Origin: Pseudomonas gozinkensis
GTDB taxonomy: Bacteria > Pseudomonadota > Gammaproteobacteria > Pseudomonadales > Pseudomonadaceae
Assembly: GCF_014863585.1 (NCBI RefSeq)
Contig: NZ_CP062253.1
Location: 310,001-374,000 of the forward strand
Length of the DNA stretch: 64,000 bases
Direction of reading: 5' to 3'
Below the pieces are notes generated by a model. The model was not told the origin of the DNA. It saw nothing but the letters and a program-made list of their open reading frames with translations, and searched no databases. Positions 1 through 8,925 of the stretch are shown here, piece by piece (within the stretch, counting starts at the first letter, position 1; each line of letters begins with the position of its first letter). A program made the translations under genes and the position numbers.

Positions 1-159
1 GACCACCGCCGCTATCCGTTCGCTGCGTTCGGGCGAGACCTGTTCCGGCTGGTTGAAGTAGCGCGACACGGTGATCGCCGAAACACCGGCCTGGCGCGCC
101 ACCGCGTTGAGGGTCACGCGACCGGCGCCGCGGCGTTTGCGGGGCTTTTCTTCGCTCAA
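1..159 (-). CDS. LacI-family transcriptional regulator, N-terminal part (cut by window edge)
   Basis: The 53 visible codons begin with TTG at 159, preceded by an AAGAAGGA ribosome binding site. They encode a basic N-terminus followed by the LacI/GalR helix-turn-helix (residues about 15-36), with the family signature VTLNAVARQAGVS and TVSRYFNQPE. The ligand-binding domain lies outside the window. The gene is divergent from the TonB receptor at 366, and a perfect 14-bp palindrome typical of LacI-family operators lies between them. It therefore probably represses that transport and oxidation gene set, itself, or both. The effector cannot be read from this fragment. Confidence 0.85.
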   Translation of the reverse strand, partial: MSEEKPRKRRGAGRVTLNAVARQAGVSAITVSRYFNQPEQVSPERSERIAAVV

Positions 160-246
160 GGCTCGATCCTTCTTAAAAACAAAAACGCATATAAAAGTAA
201 TTTTTCAGTATTGGACGGTCTATGTCCGGCTTGCCAATACTGGCGA

Positions 247-260
247 TGTTAGCGCTAACA
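247..260. promoter_or_regulatory. Palindromic operator for a LacI-family repressor
   Basis: TGTTAGCGCTAACA is a perfect 14-bp palindrome with the central CG step usual for LacI/GalR-family operators. It lies between a divergent LacI-family gene (start 159) and the TonB receptor start at 366. The link to the neighbouring regulator is inferred from position and symmetry. Confidence 0.65.
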
Positions 261-365
261 AAGCGCGTTGTCTGCTACTCGCTCGAGCGAATGCCCAAGA
301 CACCGAGACAGGCGCTGTCGTCGCAGAACGGCAGCGGTTCAGGGCAACTTTTCGAGCGGGCAAAC

Positions 366-2591
366 ATGTACAACATTCCTGGGGCGACACACAAACTGGC
401 GCAATCGATCCGCGCTGCGGGCTGGCTACTCACCGGGCTGGCCGCGCTGCCGCTGCCGGCCGCGTTCGCCGCCGACAGCACCGATCAGGAGCCGACACTC
501 AAGTCCGTCACGGTCACCGCCACCCGCCGCGAAGAGTCGCTGCAAAAGGTGCCGGTGGCGGTGTCGGTGATCGACGGCGAGCAACTCGAGCGCGACAACC
601 GCAACAGCGTGGTGAGCATCGTCCAGCAAGTGCCGTCGCTGAATTTCCGCACTGGCGCATCGAACAAGGACACCTCGTTGTTCGTGCGCGGCGTGGGGAC
701 GATTTCCACCTCGCCGGGTGTCGAACCGACCGTGGCCACGGTGATTGATGGCGTGGTTTATGCGCGCCCCGGCCAGTCCACTCTGGATCTGCTGGACCTG
801 GAACGCGTCGAAGTCTTGCGCGGCCCGCAAGGCACGCTGTTCGGCAAGAACGCTTCGGCCGGCGTGCTGAACATCACCAGCAAGGCGCCGACCGCCGAGA
901 CCCACGGCTACATCGATCAGTCGTACTACAGCGGCAACGAAAGCCGCACCCGTTTCGGCATCGGCGGCAGCCTGATTCCGGACACGCTCAAGGGTTCGAT
1001 CAGCACCTTGTTCGGCACTTACGATGGCAACGTCGACAACCAGCACAACGGTCAGGAGGTCAACGGTTACAACCATCGCGGCGTACGCGGCAAACTGGAA
1101 TTCACCCCGAACGACGACGTCACCTTCACCCTGATCGCCGACTACATGCAGTCCCACGATGACGGCCCGAACGGCGTCGTGACCAAGTCGTTGACCCCGG
1201 CCTTCGCCAACGCGCTGAGCCCGGTCAGCGCCACCAGCCACAACCGCGACATCAACACCGACACCCGCTCCCACGTCGAGGACACCAACAAGGGCCTGTC
1301 CGGCCAACTCGACTGGCAACTGGGTGATTACACCCTGACGTCGATCACCGCGTGGCGCGGCTGGGACAACACCCAGTATCAGGACGGCGACCGCCTCGGC
1401 ACGGTGACGGCGGCGTTCCCCGGCACGGCGGACAAGGGCGATCTGGCCTTCGACCAGTACTCGCAGGAACTGCGTCTGGCGTCGCCGAAAGGCGAGTTTC
1501 TCGAATATGTCGGCGGCCTGTTCTACATGCACGGCAAGGATGACGAGACTTATCAGCGCACGCTGACCACGACCACCAGCGTCAACCGTGGCGTCGCCGA
1601 CTACAGCACCACCAGCGACAGCTATGCGGTGTTCGGCGAAAGCACGCTGAATTTCACCTCGGACTTGCGTGGCATCGCCGGCCTGCGCTACACCCACGAT
1701 GATCTGGAATACGATCACCGTCGTGTCTCCACGTCTGCAACCACGGTCAGCGGCATTCAACCGGCCACCCGCAGCTCCGGTTCGGTGGACGAGGATGGGT
1801 GGTCCGGCCGGCTCGGTTTGCAGTACGACCTGAGCGATACCGTCACTACCTACCTGACCTACTCGCGCGGTTACAAAGGCCCGGCCTACAACGTGTTCTT
1901 CAACATGCAGCCGCGCGATACCGAAGCGCTGAAACCGGAAACCTCCAACACCTGGGAGGCGGGGATCAAGGCCTCTTCCTGGAACAATCGCCTGACCACC
2001 AACCTTGCGGTTTTCCACAGCGGCTACGAAAACTATCAGGCGAACTTTTTCGACACCGTCGCCGGGCAAGTCGTAACGCGCCTGATCAACGCCGGCAGCG
2101 TCAGCACCGAGGGCGTGGAACTTGATTTCGCCTTGCAGGCGACTCAGCAACTGAAGTTCTCCGGCGCACTGGCCTACACCCGCGCCCGCATCGACCAGTT
2201 CTCCTGCCCGGCGGGCGCGGCGGCGTCGTGCAACGTCAACGGCAAACCGCTGCCGTTCAGCCCGGACTGGAAAAGCTACGTGCGGGCCGACTACTTCATC
2301 CCGCTGGATAACGGCCTGGATATCGAACTCGGCACCGACTACAGCTGGCAGAGCGAAGTGCAGTACGACATCAGCCAGAACGCCGACACCAAACAGGGCG
2401 CCTACGGCCTCTGGAACGCCAGCGTCGCTCTGGCCGATTACACCAACGGCTGGCGCGTGGCATTGCTCGGCAAGAACCTCACCGACAAGTCGTATTCGCC
2501 GTTGCTCGCCAGCGGTGGTAATTACATCTACCGCGCCGTGCCCCGCGACGACGAGCGCTACTTTGGCGTGCAACTGCGCAAGGATTTCTGA
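366..2591 (+). CDS. TonB-dependent outer-membrane receptor
   Basis: This is a 741-residue outer-membrane receptor of the TonB-dependent family, energised by TonB-ExbBD. The ATG at 366 is preferred over an in-frame ATG at 222 because it is followed directly by a signal peptide of about 36 residues ending LPAAFA. A plug domain follows (SVTVTATRREESLQKVPVAV, then VLRGPQGTLFGKNASAGVLN), then a 22-strand-type barrel ending in the outer-membrane signature phenylalanine. It overlaps nothing and is followed one base later by an FMN monooxygenase gene, so the two are co-transcribed. The position of the operator upstream suggests LacI-type control. The neighbouring monooxygenase and tauABCD suggest an organosulfur substrate, but that is inference; no siderophore-type features are evident. 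Confidence 0.9.
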   Translation: MYNIPGATHKLAQSIRAAGWLLTGLAALPLPAAFAADSTDQEPTLKSVTVTATRREESLQKVPVAVSVIDGEQLERDNRNSVVSIVQQVPSLNFRTGASNKDTSLFVRGVGTISTSPGVEPTVATVIDGVVYARPGQSTLDLLDLERVEVLRGPQGTLFGKNASAGVLNITSKAPTAETHGYIDQSYYSGNESRTRFGIGGSLIPDTLKGSISTLFGTYDGNVDNQHNGQEVNGYNHRGVRGKLEFTPNDDVTFTLIADYMQSHDDGPNGVVTKSLTPAFANALSPVSATSHNRDINTDTRSHVEDTNKGLSGQLDWQLGDYTLTSITAWRGWDNTQYQDGDRLGTVTAAFPGTADKGDLAFDQYSQELRLASPKGEFLEYVGGLFYMHGKDDETYQRTLTTTTSVNRGVADYSTTSDSYAVFGESTLNFTSDLRGIAGLRYTHDDLEYDHRRVSTSATTVSGIQPATRSSGSVDEDGWSGRLGLQYDLSDTVTTYLTYSRGYKGPAYNVFFNMQPRDTEALKPETSNTWEAGIKASSWNNRLTTNLAVFHSGYENYQANFFDTVAGQVVTRLINAGSVSTEGVELDFALQATQQLKFSGALAYTRARIDQFSCPAGAAASCNVNGKPLPFSPDWKSYVRADYFIPLDNGLDIELGTDYSWQSEVQYDISQNADTKQGAYGLWNASVALADYTNGWRVALLGKNLTDKSYSPLLASGGNYIYRAVPRDDERYFGVQLRKDF

Positions 2592-2592
2592 G

Positions 2593-3912
2593 ATGAGCAG
2601 ACAGCTGAAACTCGGCGCGTTCCTCATGGCCACCGGGCACCACGTTGCCGCGTGGCGCCATCCGGACGTACCGGCCAATGCCGGGCTGGATTTCGCCCAT
2701 TACAAACGCCTGGCGCAGATTGCCGAGGCGGCGAAGTTCGACACCCTGTTCGTCGCCGACAGCGTCGCCGCCCCGACCCAGGACATCGCCAGCCGCATGG
2801 CCCGTTCGGATCACTTCGAACCGCTGACCTTGCTCTCGGCGTTAAGCGCAGTGACCGAACACATCGGCCTGATCGCCACCGCCACCACCAGCTACAACGA
2901 GCCGTACCACGTGGCGCGTAAATTCGCGTCTCTCGATCACCTGTCCGGCGGGCGAGCGGGGTGGAATCTGGTGACCTCGGACAACGCCGCCGAAGCGCAG
3001 AATTTCGGCCGCGACGAACACATCGGCCATGCCGAACGCTACAGCCGCGCCCGGGAATTTCATCAGGTGGTCACCGGGCTCTGGGACAGTTGGCAAGACG
3101 ACGCCTTCATTCGCGACAAGGCCAGCGGCGCGTATTACCACCCGGAAAAACTGCATGTGCTGAATCACGTCGGCGAGCACTTCCGGGTCAAAGGCCCGCT
3201 GAATGTCGCGCGTTCGCCACAGGGTCAGCCGGTGATCGTGCAGGCCGGCTCGTCGGAAACCGGGCGTGAACTGGCGGCGCAGACGGCCGAAGTGGTGTTC
3301 ACCGCGCAGACCTCGCTGGCCAGCGCCCAGGCGTTTTACGCCGAGCTCAAGGGACGGTTGCCGAAGTACGGACGCAGTGCCGATTCGCTGAAAATCATGC
3401 CCGGCGTATTCGTCGTGGTCGGGCAGACGGAAGCCGAAGCGCAAGAAAAATGTGAAACGTTTCAGCAATTGGTCGAACCCGAGGTTGGCGTCGCCCTGCT
3501 TGGGCGTATGCTGGGCAACTTCGATCTGTCGAAGTACCCGCTGGACGGGCCGCTGCCGGAATTGCCGCTGACTGAAAGTGGCCAGCAGAGCCGGCAGAAG
3601 TTGCTGACGGAGCTGGCGGGGCGGGAAAACCTCACGCTGGCTGAGCTCGGTCGCAAGATTGCCGGTGGTCGCGGGCATTACAGTCTGGTTGGTACGCCTG
3701 AGCAGATTGCCGACCGCTTGCAAGAATGGTTCGAGCTAGGCGCGGCGGACGGTTTCAACGTGCTGGTGCCGCACCTGCCGGGCGGGCTTGAAGACTTCGC
3801 CAACGGCGTGGTCCCGGAACTGCAACGGCGCGGGCTGTTCAGAACGGAATACGAAGGGCGGACTTTACGCCAGAACCTTGGCCTTGCCCGCCCCGGCAAC
3901 AGATTTGTGTAG
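2593..3912 (+). CDS. LLM-class FMN-dependent monooxygenase (NtaA/SnaA/DszA type)
   Basis: This 439-residue protein belongs to the bacterial-luciferase-like monooxygenase superfamily, in the NtaA/SnaA/DszA branch. It opens with the typical strand and loop KLGAFLMATGHHVAAWRHP and carries FDTLFVADS, a flavin-site WNLVTS segment and the PVIVQAGSSETG segment seen in this branch. Such enzymes use reduced FMN from a separate reductase and O2 to oxidise nitrilotriacetate, sulfur heterocycles, sulfones or similar molecules. The ATG lies one base after the TonB receptor stop, so translation is coupled. No flavin reductase gene is adjacent. With the receptor and tauABCD nearby, an organosulfur substrate is the most likely guess, but the sequence does not fix it. 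Confidence 0.85.
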   Translation: MSRQLKLGAFLMATGHHVAAWRHPDVPANAGLDFAHYKRLAQIAEAAKFDTLFVADSVAAPTQDIASRMARSDHFEPLTLLSALSAVTEHIGLIATATTSYNEPYHVARKFASLDHLSGGRAGWNLVTSDNAAEAQNFGRDEHIGHAERYSRAREFHQVVTGLWDSWQDDAFIRDKASGAYYHPEKLHVLNHVGEHFRVKGPLNVARSPQGQPVIVQAGSSETGRELAAQTAEVVFTAQTSLASAQAFYAELKGRLPKYGRSADSLKIMPGVFVVVGQTEAEAQEKCETFQQLVEPEVGVALLGRMLGNFDLSKYPLDGPLPELPLTESGQQSRQKLLTELAGRENLTLAELGRKIAGGRGHYSLVGTPEQIADRLQEWFELGAADGFNVLVPHLPGGLEDFANGVVPELQRRGLFRTEYEGRTLRQNLGLARPGNRFV

Positions 3913-3917
3913 CACCT

Positions 3918-3982
3918 TTCGCGAGCAAGCTCGCTCCCACATTTGGAACGCATTTCTTTGTGGGAGCGAGCTTGCTCGCGAA
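3918..3982. repeat. Paired REP element
   Basis: Two inverted copies of the Pseudomonas REP core lie at 3918-3941 and 3959-3982, separated by 17 bases. Each arm is itself partly palindromic (GCGAGCAAGCTCGC). The element fills the gap between the monooxygenase and aldo/keto reductase genes and could stabilise or terminate mRNA. Confidence 0.85.
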
Positions 3983-4022
3983 GCAGTCGACACCCATTTC
4001 AAGATAGACAAGAGAGGATTCG

Positions 4023-5060
4023 ATGACTTACACCGCTGCCGAAAACCGCTATGACTCCATCCCTTACCGCCGCGTCGGACGCAGCGGTCTGGTGCTGCCG
4101 GCGCTGTCCCTGGGCCTGTGGCACAACTTCGGCGACAGCACGCCGATCGACACCCAGCGCTCGTTGCTGCGCACGGCGTTCGATCTGGGGATCAACCACT
4201 TCGACCTGGCCAACAATTACGGCCCGCCCTACGGCAGCGCCGAGATCAACTTTGGCCGTCTGCTGCGCGAAGACTTCAAGCAATACCGCGATGAGCTGAT
4301 CATCTCCAGCAAGGCCGGCTGGGACATGTGGCCCGGCCCTTACGGGCAGGGCGGCGGCTCACGCAAATATGTGCTGGCCAGCCTCGACCAGAGCTTGCAA
4401 CGCCTGGGCCTGGACTATGTGGATATCTTCTATTCGCACCGCTTCGACCCGGACACCCCGCTGGAAGAAACCGCCAGCGCCCTCGCCACGGCGGTGCAGC
4501 AGGGCAAGGCGCTGTACATCGGCATCTCGTCGTATTCCGGGGTGAAAACCCGCGAAATCGCCGCGTTGCTCAAAGAATGGAAAGTACCGCTGTTGATCCA
4601 CCAGCCGGCGTACAACCTGCTCAACCGCTGGGTGGAAAAAGACCTGCTCGACACCACCGACGAACTCGGCACCGGCGTGATTGCGTTCACCCCGCTGGCG
4701 CAGGGTCTGCTGACCGACAAATACCTCAACGGCGTGCCGGCGGATGCGCGGGTCAATCGCCCGGGCGGTGGTTCGCTGCAGGCTTCGCATTTGTCCGAGG
4801 CCAACATCGCTCATGTACGGGCGTTGAATGAAATCGCCAAGCGTCGTGGGCAGAGTCTGGCGCAACTGGCGCTGGCGTGGACGCTGCGGGATCCGCGAGT
4901 GACTTCGGCACTGATCGGCGCGAGCCGGCCGGAGCAGATTATCGAAAACGTCGGGGCGTTGAAGAATCTGAGCTTCAGTGCGGAGGAGCTGGCGGAGATT
5001 GACCGGTTTGCTCAGGAGGGCGGGATCAATCTTTGGGAGAAGCCTTCGACGGCTGAATAA
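4023..5060 (+). CDS. Aldo/keto reductase (YghZ/MgrA type)
   Basis: This is a 345-residue NAD(P)H-dependent aldo/keto reductase close to the YghZ (L-glyceraldehyde 3-phosphate reductase) group, and its length matches. Visible features are the N-terminal RVGRSGLVLPALSLGLW, the catalytic tetrad regions (NHFDLANNYG with Asp and Tyr, ISSKAG with Lys, YSHRFD with His), and the C-terminal cofactor segment SALIGASRPEQIIENV. It follows the TonB receptor and FMN monooxygenase on the same strand after a REP element, and may reduce a carbonyl product of the monooxygenase. The ATG at 4023 follows an AGAGGA ribosome binding site. Confidence 0.85.
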   Translation: MTYTAAENRYDSIPYRRVGRSGLVLPALSLGLWHNFGDSTPIDTQRSLLRTAFDLGINHFDLANNYGPPYGSAEINFGRLLREDFKQYRDELIISSKAGWDMWPGPYGQGGGSRKYVLASLDQSLQRLGLDYVDIFYSHRFDPDTPLEETASALATAVQQGKALYIGISSYSGVKTREIAALLKEWKVPLLIHQPAYNLLNRWVEKDLLDTTDELGTGVIAFTPLAQGLLTDKYLNGVPADARVNRPGGGSLQASHLSEANIAHVRALNEIAKRRGQSLAQLALAWTLRDPRVTSALIGASRPEQIIENVGALKNLSFSAEELAEIDRFAQEGGINLWEKPSTAE

Positions 5061-5066
5061 CTGACT

Positions 5067-5087
5067 GGCGCCGAGTTATTCGGCGCC
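5067..5087 (+). terminator. Hairpin after the aldo/keto reductase gene
   Basis: An 8-bp perfect inverted repeat (GGCGCCGA / TCGGCGCC) with a 5-base loop begins 6 bases after the stop codon. It lacks a clear T-run, so it is a weak terminator or an mRNA-stabilising hairpin. Confidence 0.45.
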
Positions 5088-5099
5088 TGCTCTGACGCT

Positions 5100-5188
5100 T
5101 TCGCGGGCAAGCCCGCTCCCACAGGGGCCGAGTCGTACACAAAATCTGCGAACACAGCTGTATTTGTGGGAGCGGGCTTGCCCGCGAA
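5100..5188. repeat. Paired REP element
   Basis: Inverted copies of the GCGGGCAAGCCCGC-type REP core at 5100-5123 and 5165-5188 lie between the convergent aldo/keto reductase and tauD genes. They probably serve as a shared 3' boundary. Confidence 0.85.
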
Positions 5189-5220
5189 GAGGCCGGCTCA
5201 AGCACTAAAGAAATCCGGGC

Positions 5221-6063
5221 CTATTTAAAGAACGGCACATCCCCCAACACCGTAGCCCGCTGCATCACCCGCCGCGCCGGCCGGTAATCATCCACCGCGT
5301 AATGCTGCGTCACGCGGTTGTCCCAGAATGCAATGTCATCCTTCTGCCAGCGCCAGCGAATGGTGAATTCCGGCCGCGTCGCATGCGCGAACAAGAACTT
5401 CAACACCGCTTCACTCTCGGTTTCCGACAGCTCATTGATCTTCGACGTGAATCCTTCGCTGACGAACAGCGAACGGCGCCCGCTCACCGGGTGCGTACGA
5501 ATCACCGGGTGCGACAGCGGTGGATTCTTGTGCCGCGCCGCTTCCCACTGCGCCAGTGCTTCCGGCGTGTTGCCGTAGCGCTCCAGCGGAAACGAGCGGG
5601 TGAAATCGTGAGTCGCAGTCAGACCTTCGAGCAGCGCTTTCATCGGTGCCGACAGCGCCTCATACGCAGCAATCCCGCTGGCCCACAACGTATCGCCTCC
5701 AAATTCCGGCAGCAACTTGGCACTGAGCACCGCGCCCATGGCCGGGGTCGGCAGGAAGGTCACGTCGGTGTGCCAGATCGCGTTGTCGCGCACGTCGGTG
5801 ACGGCGGTGTCGAGGATCAGCACTTCCGGTTGCTCCGGCACGTTCGGGTAGATCGGGTGAATATGCAGGTCGCCGAAATAGTGGGCGAAGCGTGCCTGCT
5901 GCGAAGGCTCGATCGGCTGATTGCGGAAGAACAGCACTTGGTACTTGAGCAACGCCTGCTCGATGGCGTCGCGCTGTTCCTGGTTCAGCGGCTGGCTGAT
6001 GTCGACGCCGCTGATCTGTGCGCCGAGGGCCGAGCTTAACGGGGTGATATTCAGGCTGCTCAT
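5221..6063 (-). CDS. tauD: Taurine dioxygenase TauD
   Basis: This 280-residue Fe(II)/2-oxoglutarate-dependent dioxygenase hydroxylates taurine, releasing sulfite and aminoacetaldehyde for sulfur assimilation. The metal triad is visible as His98 and Asp100 (WHTDVTF) and His254 (VTQHYA), with the 2-oxoglutarate-binding Arg269. All are offset by one from the positions known in E. coli TauD. The ATG at 6063 follows a GAAGAG ribosome binding site; a TTG five codons upstream is possible but less likely. It is the last gene of a tauABCD operon running leftwards, 57 bases after tauC. Expression is expected under sulfate limitation. Confidence 0.95.
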   Translation of the reverse strand: MSSLNITPLSSALGAQISGVDISQPLNQEQRDAIEQALLKYQVLFFRNQPIEPSQQARFAHYFGDLHIHPIYPNVPEQPEVLILDTAVTDVRDNAIWHTDVTFLPTPAMGAVLSAKLLPEFGGDTLWASGIAAYEALSAPMKALLEGLTATHDFTRSFPLERYGNTPEALAQWEAARHKNPPLSHPVIRTHPVSGRRSLFVSEGFTSKINELSETESEAVLKFLFAHATRPEFTIRWRWQKDDIAFWDNRVTQHYAVDDYRPARRVMQRATVLGDVPFFK

Positions 6064-6120
6064 GGTGGTTCTCTTCAATTCCGGGGCCCCGAAACTGTCG
6101 GGGTAGTCAGTGCTGAAAAA

Positions 6121-6960
6121 TCAGTGGGCCTGGCCGTGCCACGGCACCAGTTTGCGTTGCAGGGCGCGCAGGCCCATTTCCATGGCGAAGGCGATCAGGG
6201 CGATGACCAGAATCCCCAGCACCACCACATCGGTGACCAGGAATTGCGCGGCCGACTGCACCATGAAGCCCAGGCCGCTGGTGGCCGCGATCAATTCGGC
6301 GGCGACCAGGGTCGACCAGCCGACACCCAGACCAATGCGCACTCCAGTGAGAATGTCCGGCAGGGCGCTGGGCAAAATCACGTGGCGAATCAGTTGTGCG
6401 CGAGTCGCGCCGAGCGACTGTGCGGCGCGCAATTTGGCCGGGTCGACGGTACGCACGCCGGTGGCGGTAGCAATCGCGATCGGAGCGAAAATCGCCAGGT
6501 AGATCAGCAGTACTTTCGACAGCTCGCCGATGCCGCACCAGATCACGATCAGCGGCAGATAAGCGAGGGGCGGAATCGGACGGTAGAACTCGATCAGCGG
6601 ATCGAGCACGCCACGGGCGATGCGGTTGGCGCCGATGGCAATGCCCACCGGCACCGCGGTCAAAATCGCAAAACCCAGGCCGAGGCCGATGCGACTGAGG
6701 CTCGCGCCCAGGTGCTGCCACAAGGTCGAATCCATGTAGCCCGTGGTCGCCAGCAACCAGCCTTTTTGCAGTACAGCGGAAGGTGGCGGCAGGAACAGCG
6801 GTTCGATCAGGCCGGTGGCCGTGACGGCCCACCAGATCACCAGCAACGCGAACAAGGTCAGCAGGCTGATCCAGCGAGTGCTGAGACTACGGCGTACGGG
6901 AATCACCACCGACGCGGTGGCGGGTTTCACAGCGGTGGCGGAAACGTCGTAACTGCTCAT
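6121..6960 (-). CDS. tauC: Taurine ABC transporter permease TauC
   Basis: This 279-residue inner-membrane permease belongs to the SsuC/TauC family. A variable cytoplasmic N-terminus of about 30 residues precedes roughly six hydrophobic segments. The EAA-type loop contacting the ATPase is in the middle ([20 protein letters not shown]), as expected of binding-protein-dependent permeases. Its start overlaps the end of tauB by four bases, and tauD follows, giving the standard operon order A-B-C-D. It would import taurine or related alkanesulfonates with TauA and TauB. Confidence 0.95.
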   Translation of the reverse strand: MSSYDVSATAVKPATASVVIPVRRSLSTRWISLLTLFALLVIWWAVTATGLIEPLFLPPPSAVLQKGWLLATTGYMDSTLWQHLGASLSRIGLGLGFAILTAVPVGIAIGANRIARGVLDPLIEFYRPIPPLAYLPLIVIWCGIGELSKVLLIYLAIFAPIAIATATGVRTVDPAKLRAAQSLGATRAQLIRHVILPSALPDILTGVRIGLGVGWSTLVAAELIAATSGLGFMVQSAAQFLVTDVVVLGILVIALIAFAMEMGLRALQRKLVPWHGQAH

Positions 6961-7751
6961 GCGCGCTCCTGCCGCTGAACGGCGCTGCGTTGCGAAAACA
7001 CTTTGGCCAGCACGTGTTCGCGGGTTTCGATGAAGCGCGGATCGGACTTGATCGCCCGCGCCGATTCGCCGGCGGCGTAGCGCTGGCCGAAGTCGAGGTG
7101 CAGACGCTCGACGATCTGCCCCGGATTCGGCGCCAGCAGGATCAGGTCGGTGGCGAGGAACACCGCTTCTTCAATGTCGTGGGTAATCAGGAACACCGGT
7201 TTGGCGGTGCGTTGCCAGACTTGCAGCAACAGCTCCTGCATCTGTTCGCGGGTGAAGGCGTCGAGGGCGCCGAAGGGCTCGTCCATCAGCAAAACACGGG
7301 GGTCTGCCGCGAGGGCGCGGGCCAGGCCAACACGTTGCTTCTGGCCGCCGGAAAGCTGCCAGATACGACGGTGTTCAAAACCGGAAAGGTCGACCAGTGC
7401 GAGCATTTCCCGAGCGCGCTGTTCGCGTTTGTCCTTGGCCACACCGGCCAGTTCAAGGCCGAAGGCAACGTTGGCCAGCACGTCTTGCCAGGGCAACAGG
7501 GCATCGTCCTGGAACACCACGCCGCGCTCGGCGCTCGGACCTTTGACCGGCACGTTGTCGAGGGTGATGCGGCCGGCGCTCGGTTCGACGAAACCGGCAA
7601 TCAGGTTCAACAGCGAAGTCTTGCCACTGCCGGACGGGCCGAGGGCCACCAGCAATTGCTGAGGGCCGAGGGTCAGGGAAATGTCGGACAGTACCGGTTC
7701 CGGGCTGCCGGGATACTGTGCGCTGATGCGCTCCAGCTGTAGCAAGGCCAT
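6957..7751 (-). CDS. tauB: Taurine ABC transporter ATP-binding protein TauB
   Basis: This 264-residue ABC ATPase starts at the ATG at 7751; a longer open frame upstream is not supported. Walker A is GPSGSGKTS, the ABC signature is [14 protein letters not shown], and Walker B is [11 protein letters not shown] followed by the H-loop LITHDIEEA. It energises uptake through TauC. The stop overlaps the tauC start by four bases, and it begins 16 bases after tauA. Confidence 0.95.
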   Translation of the reverse strand: MALLQLERISAQYPGSPEPVLSDISLTLGPQQLLVALGPSGSGKTSLLNLIAGFVEPSAGRITLDNVPVKGPSAERGVVFQDDALLPWQDVLANVAFGLELAGVAKDKREQRAREMLALVDLSGFEHRRIWQLSGGQKQRVGLARALAADPRVLLMDEPFGALDAFTREQMQELLLQVWQRTAKPVFLITHDIEEAVFLATDLILLAPNPGQIVERLHLDFGQRYAAGESARAIKSDPRFIETREHVLAKVFSQRSAVQRQERA

Positions 7752-7767
7752 CGCAGTTAACTCCCGA

Positions 7768-8745
7768 TCAGTTGGTGATGTACTTGGCGCTGACGTACGG
7801 CGCGTAGTCCGGCAGTACCGCTTCGACCTTGCCTTGCTCCTTGAGGAACGCAGCGGTGTCGGTGATGGCCTTGGTGGTCGGCGCGCCGAGGTCACTGACC
7901 TGATCCGCCGCCAGCGGGTAGACGTTGCCTTGCAGCAGCAATGGGATGTCGCTGGCCTTGGCACCGGAGAGTTTCACCAGTTTGTCGACATTGCTCTGAT
8001 CGGCCAGCCAGGCTTTCGGATCCTTGCGGTAGTCGGCGTAGGCGTCGAGGGTGACCTTGGCGAATGCAGTAACGATTTCCGGGTGCTTCTCGGCGAAGTC
8101 CTTGCGCACGATCCAGGCGTCGAAGGTCGGTGCGCCGAACTTGGCCAGTTCACCGGAAGTGATCAGCACTTTGCCGTTTTCCTTGGCCACACCCAGCGCC
8201 GGATCCCAAACGTAAGTGGCGTCGATGTCACCGCGTTTCCACGCGGCAATGATCGCTGGCGGGGCAAGGTTGAGAACGGTGACTTTCGAAGGGTCGATGT
8301 TCCAGTGTTTCAGCGCGGCGAGGAGGCTGTAGTGCCCGGTGGACACGAACGGCACGGCGATTTTCTTGCCGATCAGATCCTGCGGGGTCTTGATGCCGGA
8401 GCCGTCGCGGGCGACCAGTGCTTCGGCGGCGCCGATCTGGGTGGCGATGAGGAAGGTTTCAACCGGGACTTTGCGGGTGATCGCGGCGGTCAGCGGGCTG
8501 GAACCGAGGTAGCCGATCTGCACGTCGCCGGAAGCGATGGCGGCAATGATGTCGGCACCGTTATCGAATTTGCGCCAGTTGATGTCGGCCTTGGTGGCTT
8601 TCTCGTAGGCGCCGTCGGCCTGGGCGACTTTCGCCGGGTCAACGGTGGTCTGGTAGGCGACGGTGAGGTCGGCGGCCTGAGCCAGGAAACTCGCGGCAGC
8701 CAGAGAGGCCACGGCCAGCAGGCGAAGCGGGAAATTCAGTTTCAT
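7768..8745 (-). CDS. tauA: Taurine-binding periplasmic protein TauA
   Basis: This 325-residue protein has a Sec signal peptide of about 24 residues ending AQA. The mature part is of the SsuA/TauA periplasmic-binding family and starts [20 protein letters not shown]. Recognisable segments are [15 protein letters not shown], the [14 protein letters not shown] hinge and [11 protein letters not shown]. It is the first gene of tauABCD. An AT-rich inverted repeat lies about 60-85 bases upstream, which suggests regulation by a LysR-type sulfur regulator such as CysB or Cbl. An IS3-family element begins only about 145 bases upstream of the start codon. Confidence 0.95.
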   Translation of the reverse strand: MKLNFPLRLLAVASLAAASFLAQAADLTVAYQTTVDPAKVAQADGAYEKATKADINWRKFDNGADIIAAIASGDVQIGYLGSSPLTAAITRKVPVETFLIATQIGAAEALVARDGSGIKTPQDLIGKKIAVPFVSTGHYSLLAALKHWNIDPSKVTVLNLAPPAIIAAWKRGDIDATYVWDPALGVAKENGKVLITSGELAKFGAPTFDAWIVRKDFAEKHPEIVTAFAKVTLDAYADYRKDPKAWLADQSNVDKLVKLSGAKASDIPLLLQGNVYPLAADQVSDLGAPTTKAITDTAAFLKEQGKVEAVLPDYAPYVSAKYITN

Positions 8746-8806
8746 TCAAGAGCTCCATATCAGGCGACCGAGCGTCGGCGTGAAAGGAGACTAAATGATC
8801 TAAGAA

Positions 8807-8830
8807 TCTAAAAATAAATAACTTTTTAGA
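8807..8830. promoter_or_regulatory. AT-rich inverted repeat upstream of tauA
   Basis: TCTAAAAA at 8807-8814 and TTTTTAGA at 8823-8830 form a perfect 8-bp inverted repeat with an 8-base AT spacer, 62-85 bases upstream of the tauA start. The size and AT-richness fit a LysR-type site (CysB/Cbl-like), which would be expected for a sulfur-starvation operon. The regulator is inferred. Confidence 0.45.
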
Positions 8831-8846
8831 ATGAGCTTATGAGCGG

Positions 8847-8871
8847 AAAAATCTAAGGGAGAGTACGTGAT
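8847..8871. repeat. 25-bp direct repeat, left copy
   Basis: This 25-base stretch recurs identically at 10432-10456, on the other side of the IS3-family element. Both copies are followed within 7 bases by the first arm of a REP palindrome (GTTCCCACGCT), so the repeated unit includes REP sequence. Confidence 0.8.
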
Positions 8872-8925
8872 TTGATAGTTCCCACGCTCTGGACTGACCC
8901 CGAAAAATTGGACGATCGTAAAAAT

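Noticed and set aside
426..2678. 750-codon open frame antisense to the TonB receptor
   Set aside because: Mirror of a high-GC gene; composition is Ala/Arg/Val/Gly-rich with no motif, while the plus strand encodes a clear receptor.
5067..5087. GC-rich hairpin considered as a strong terminator
   Set aside because: The stem is good but no T-run follows; kept only as a weak terminator.
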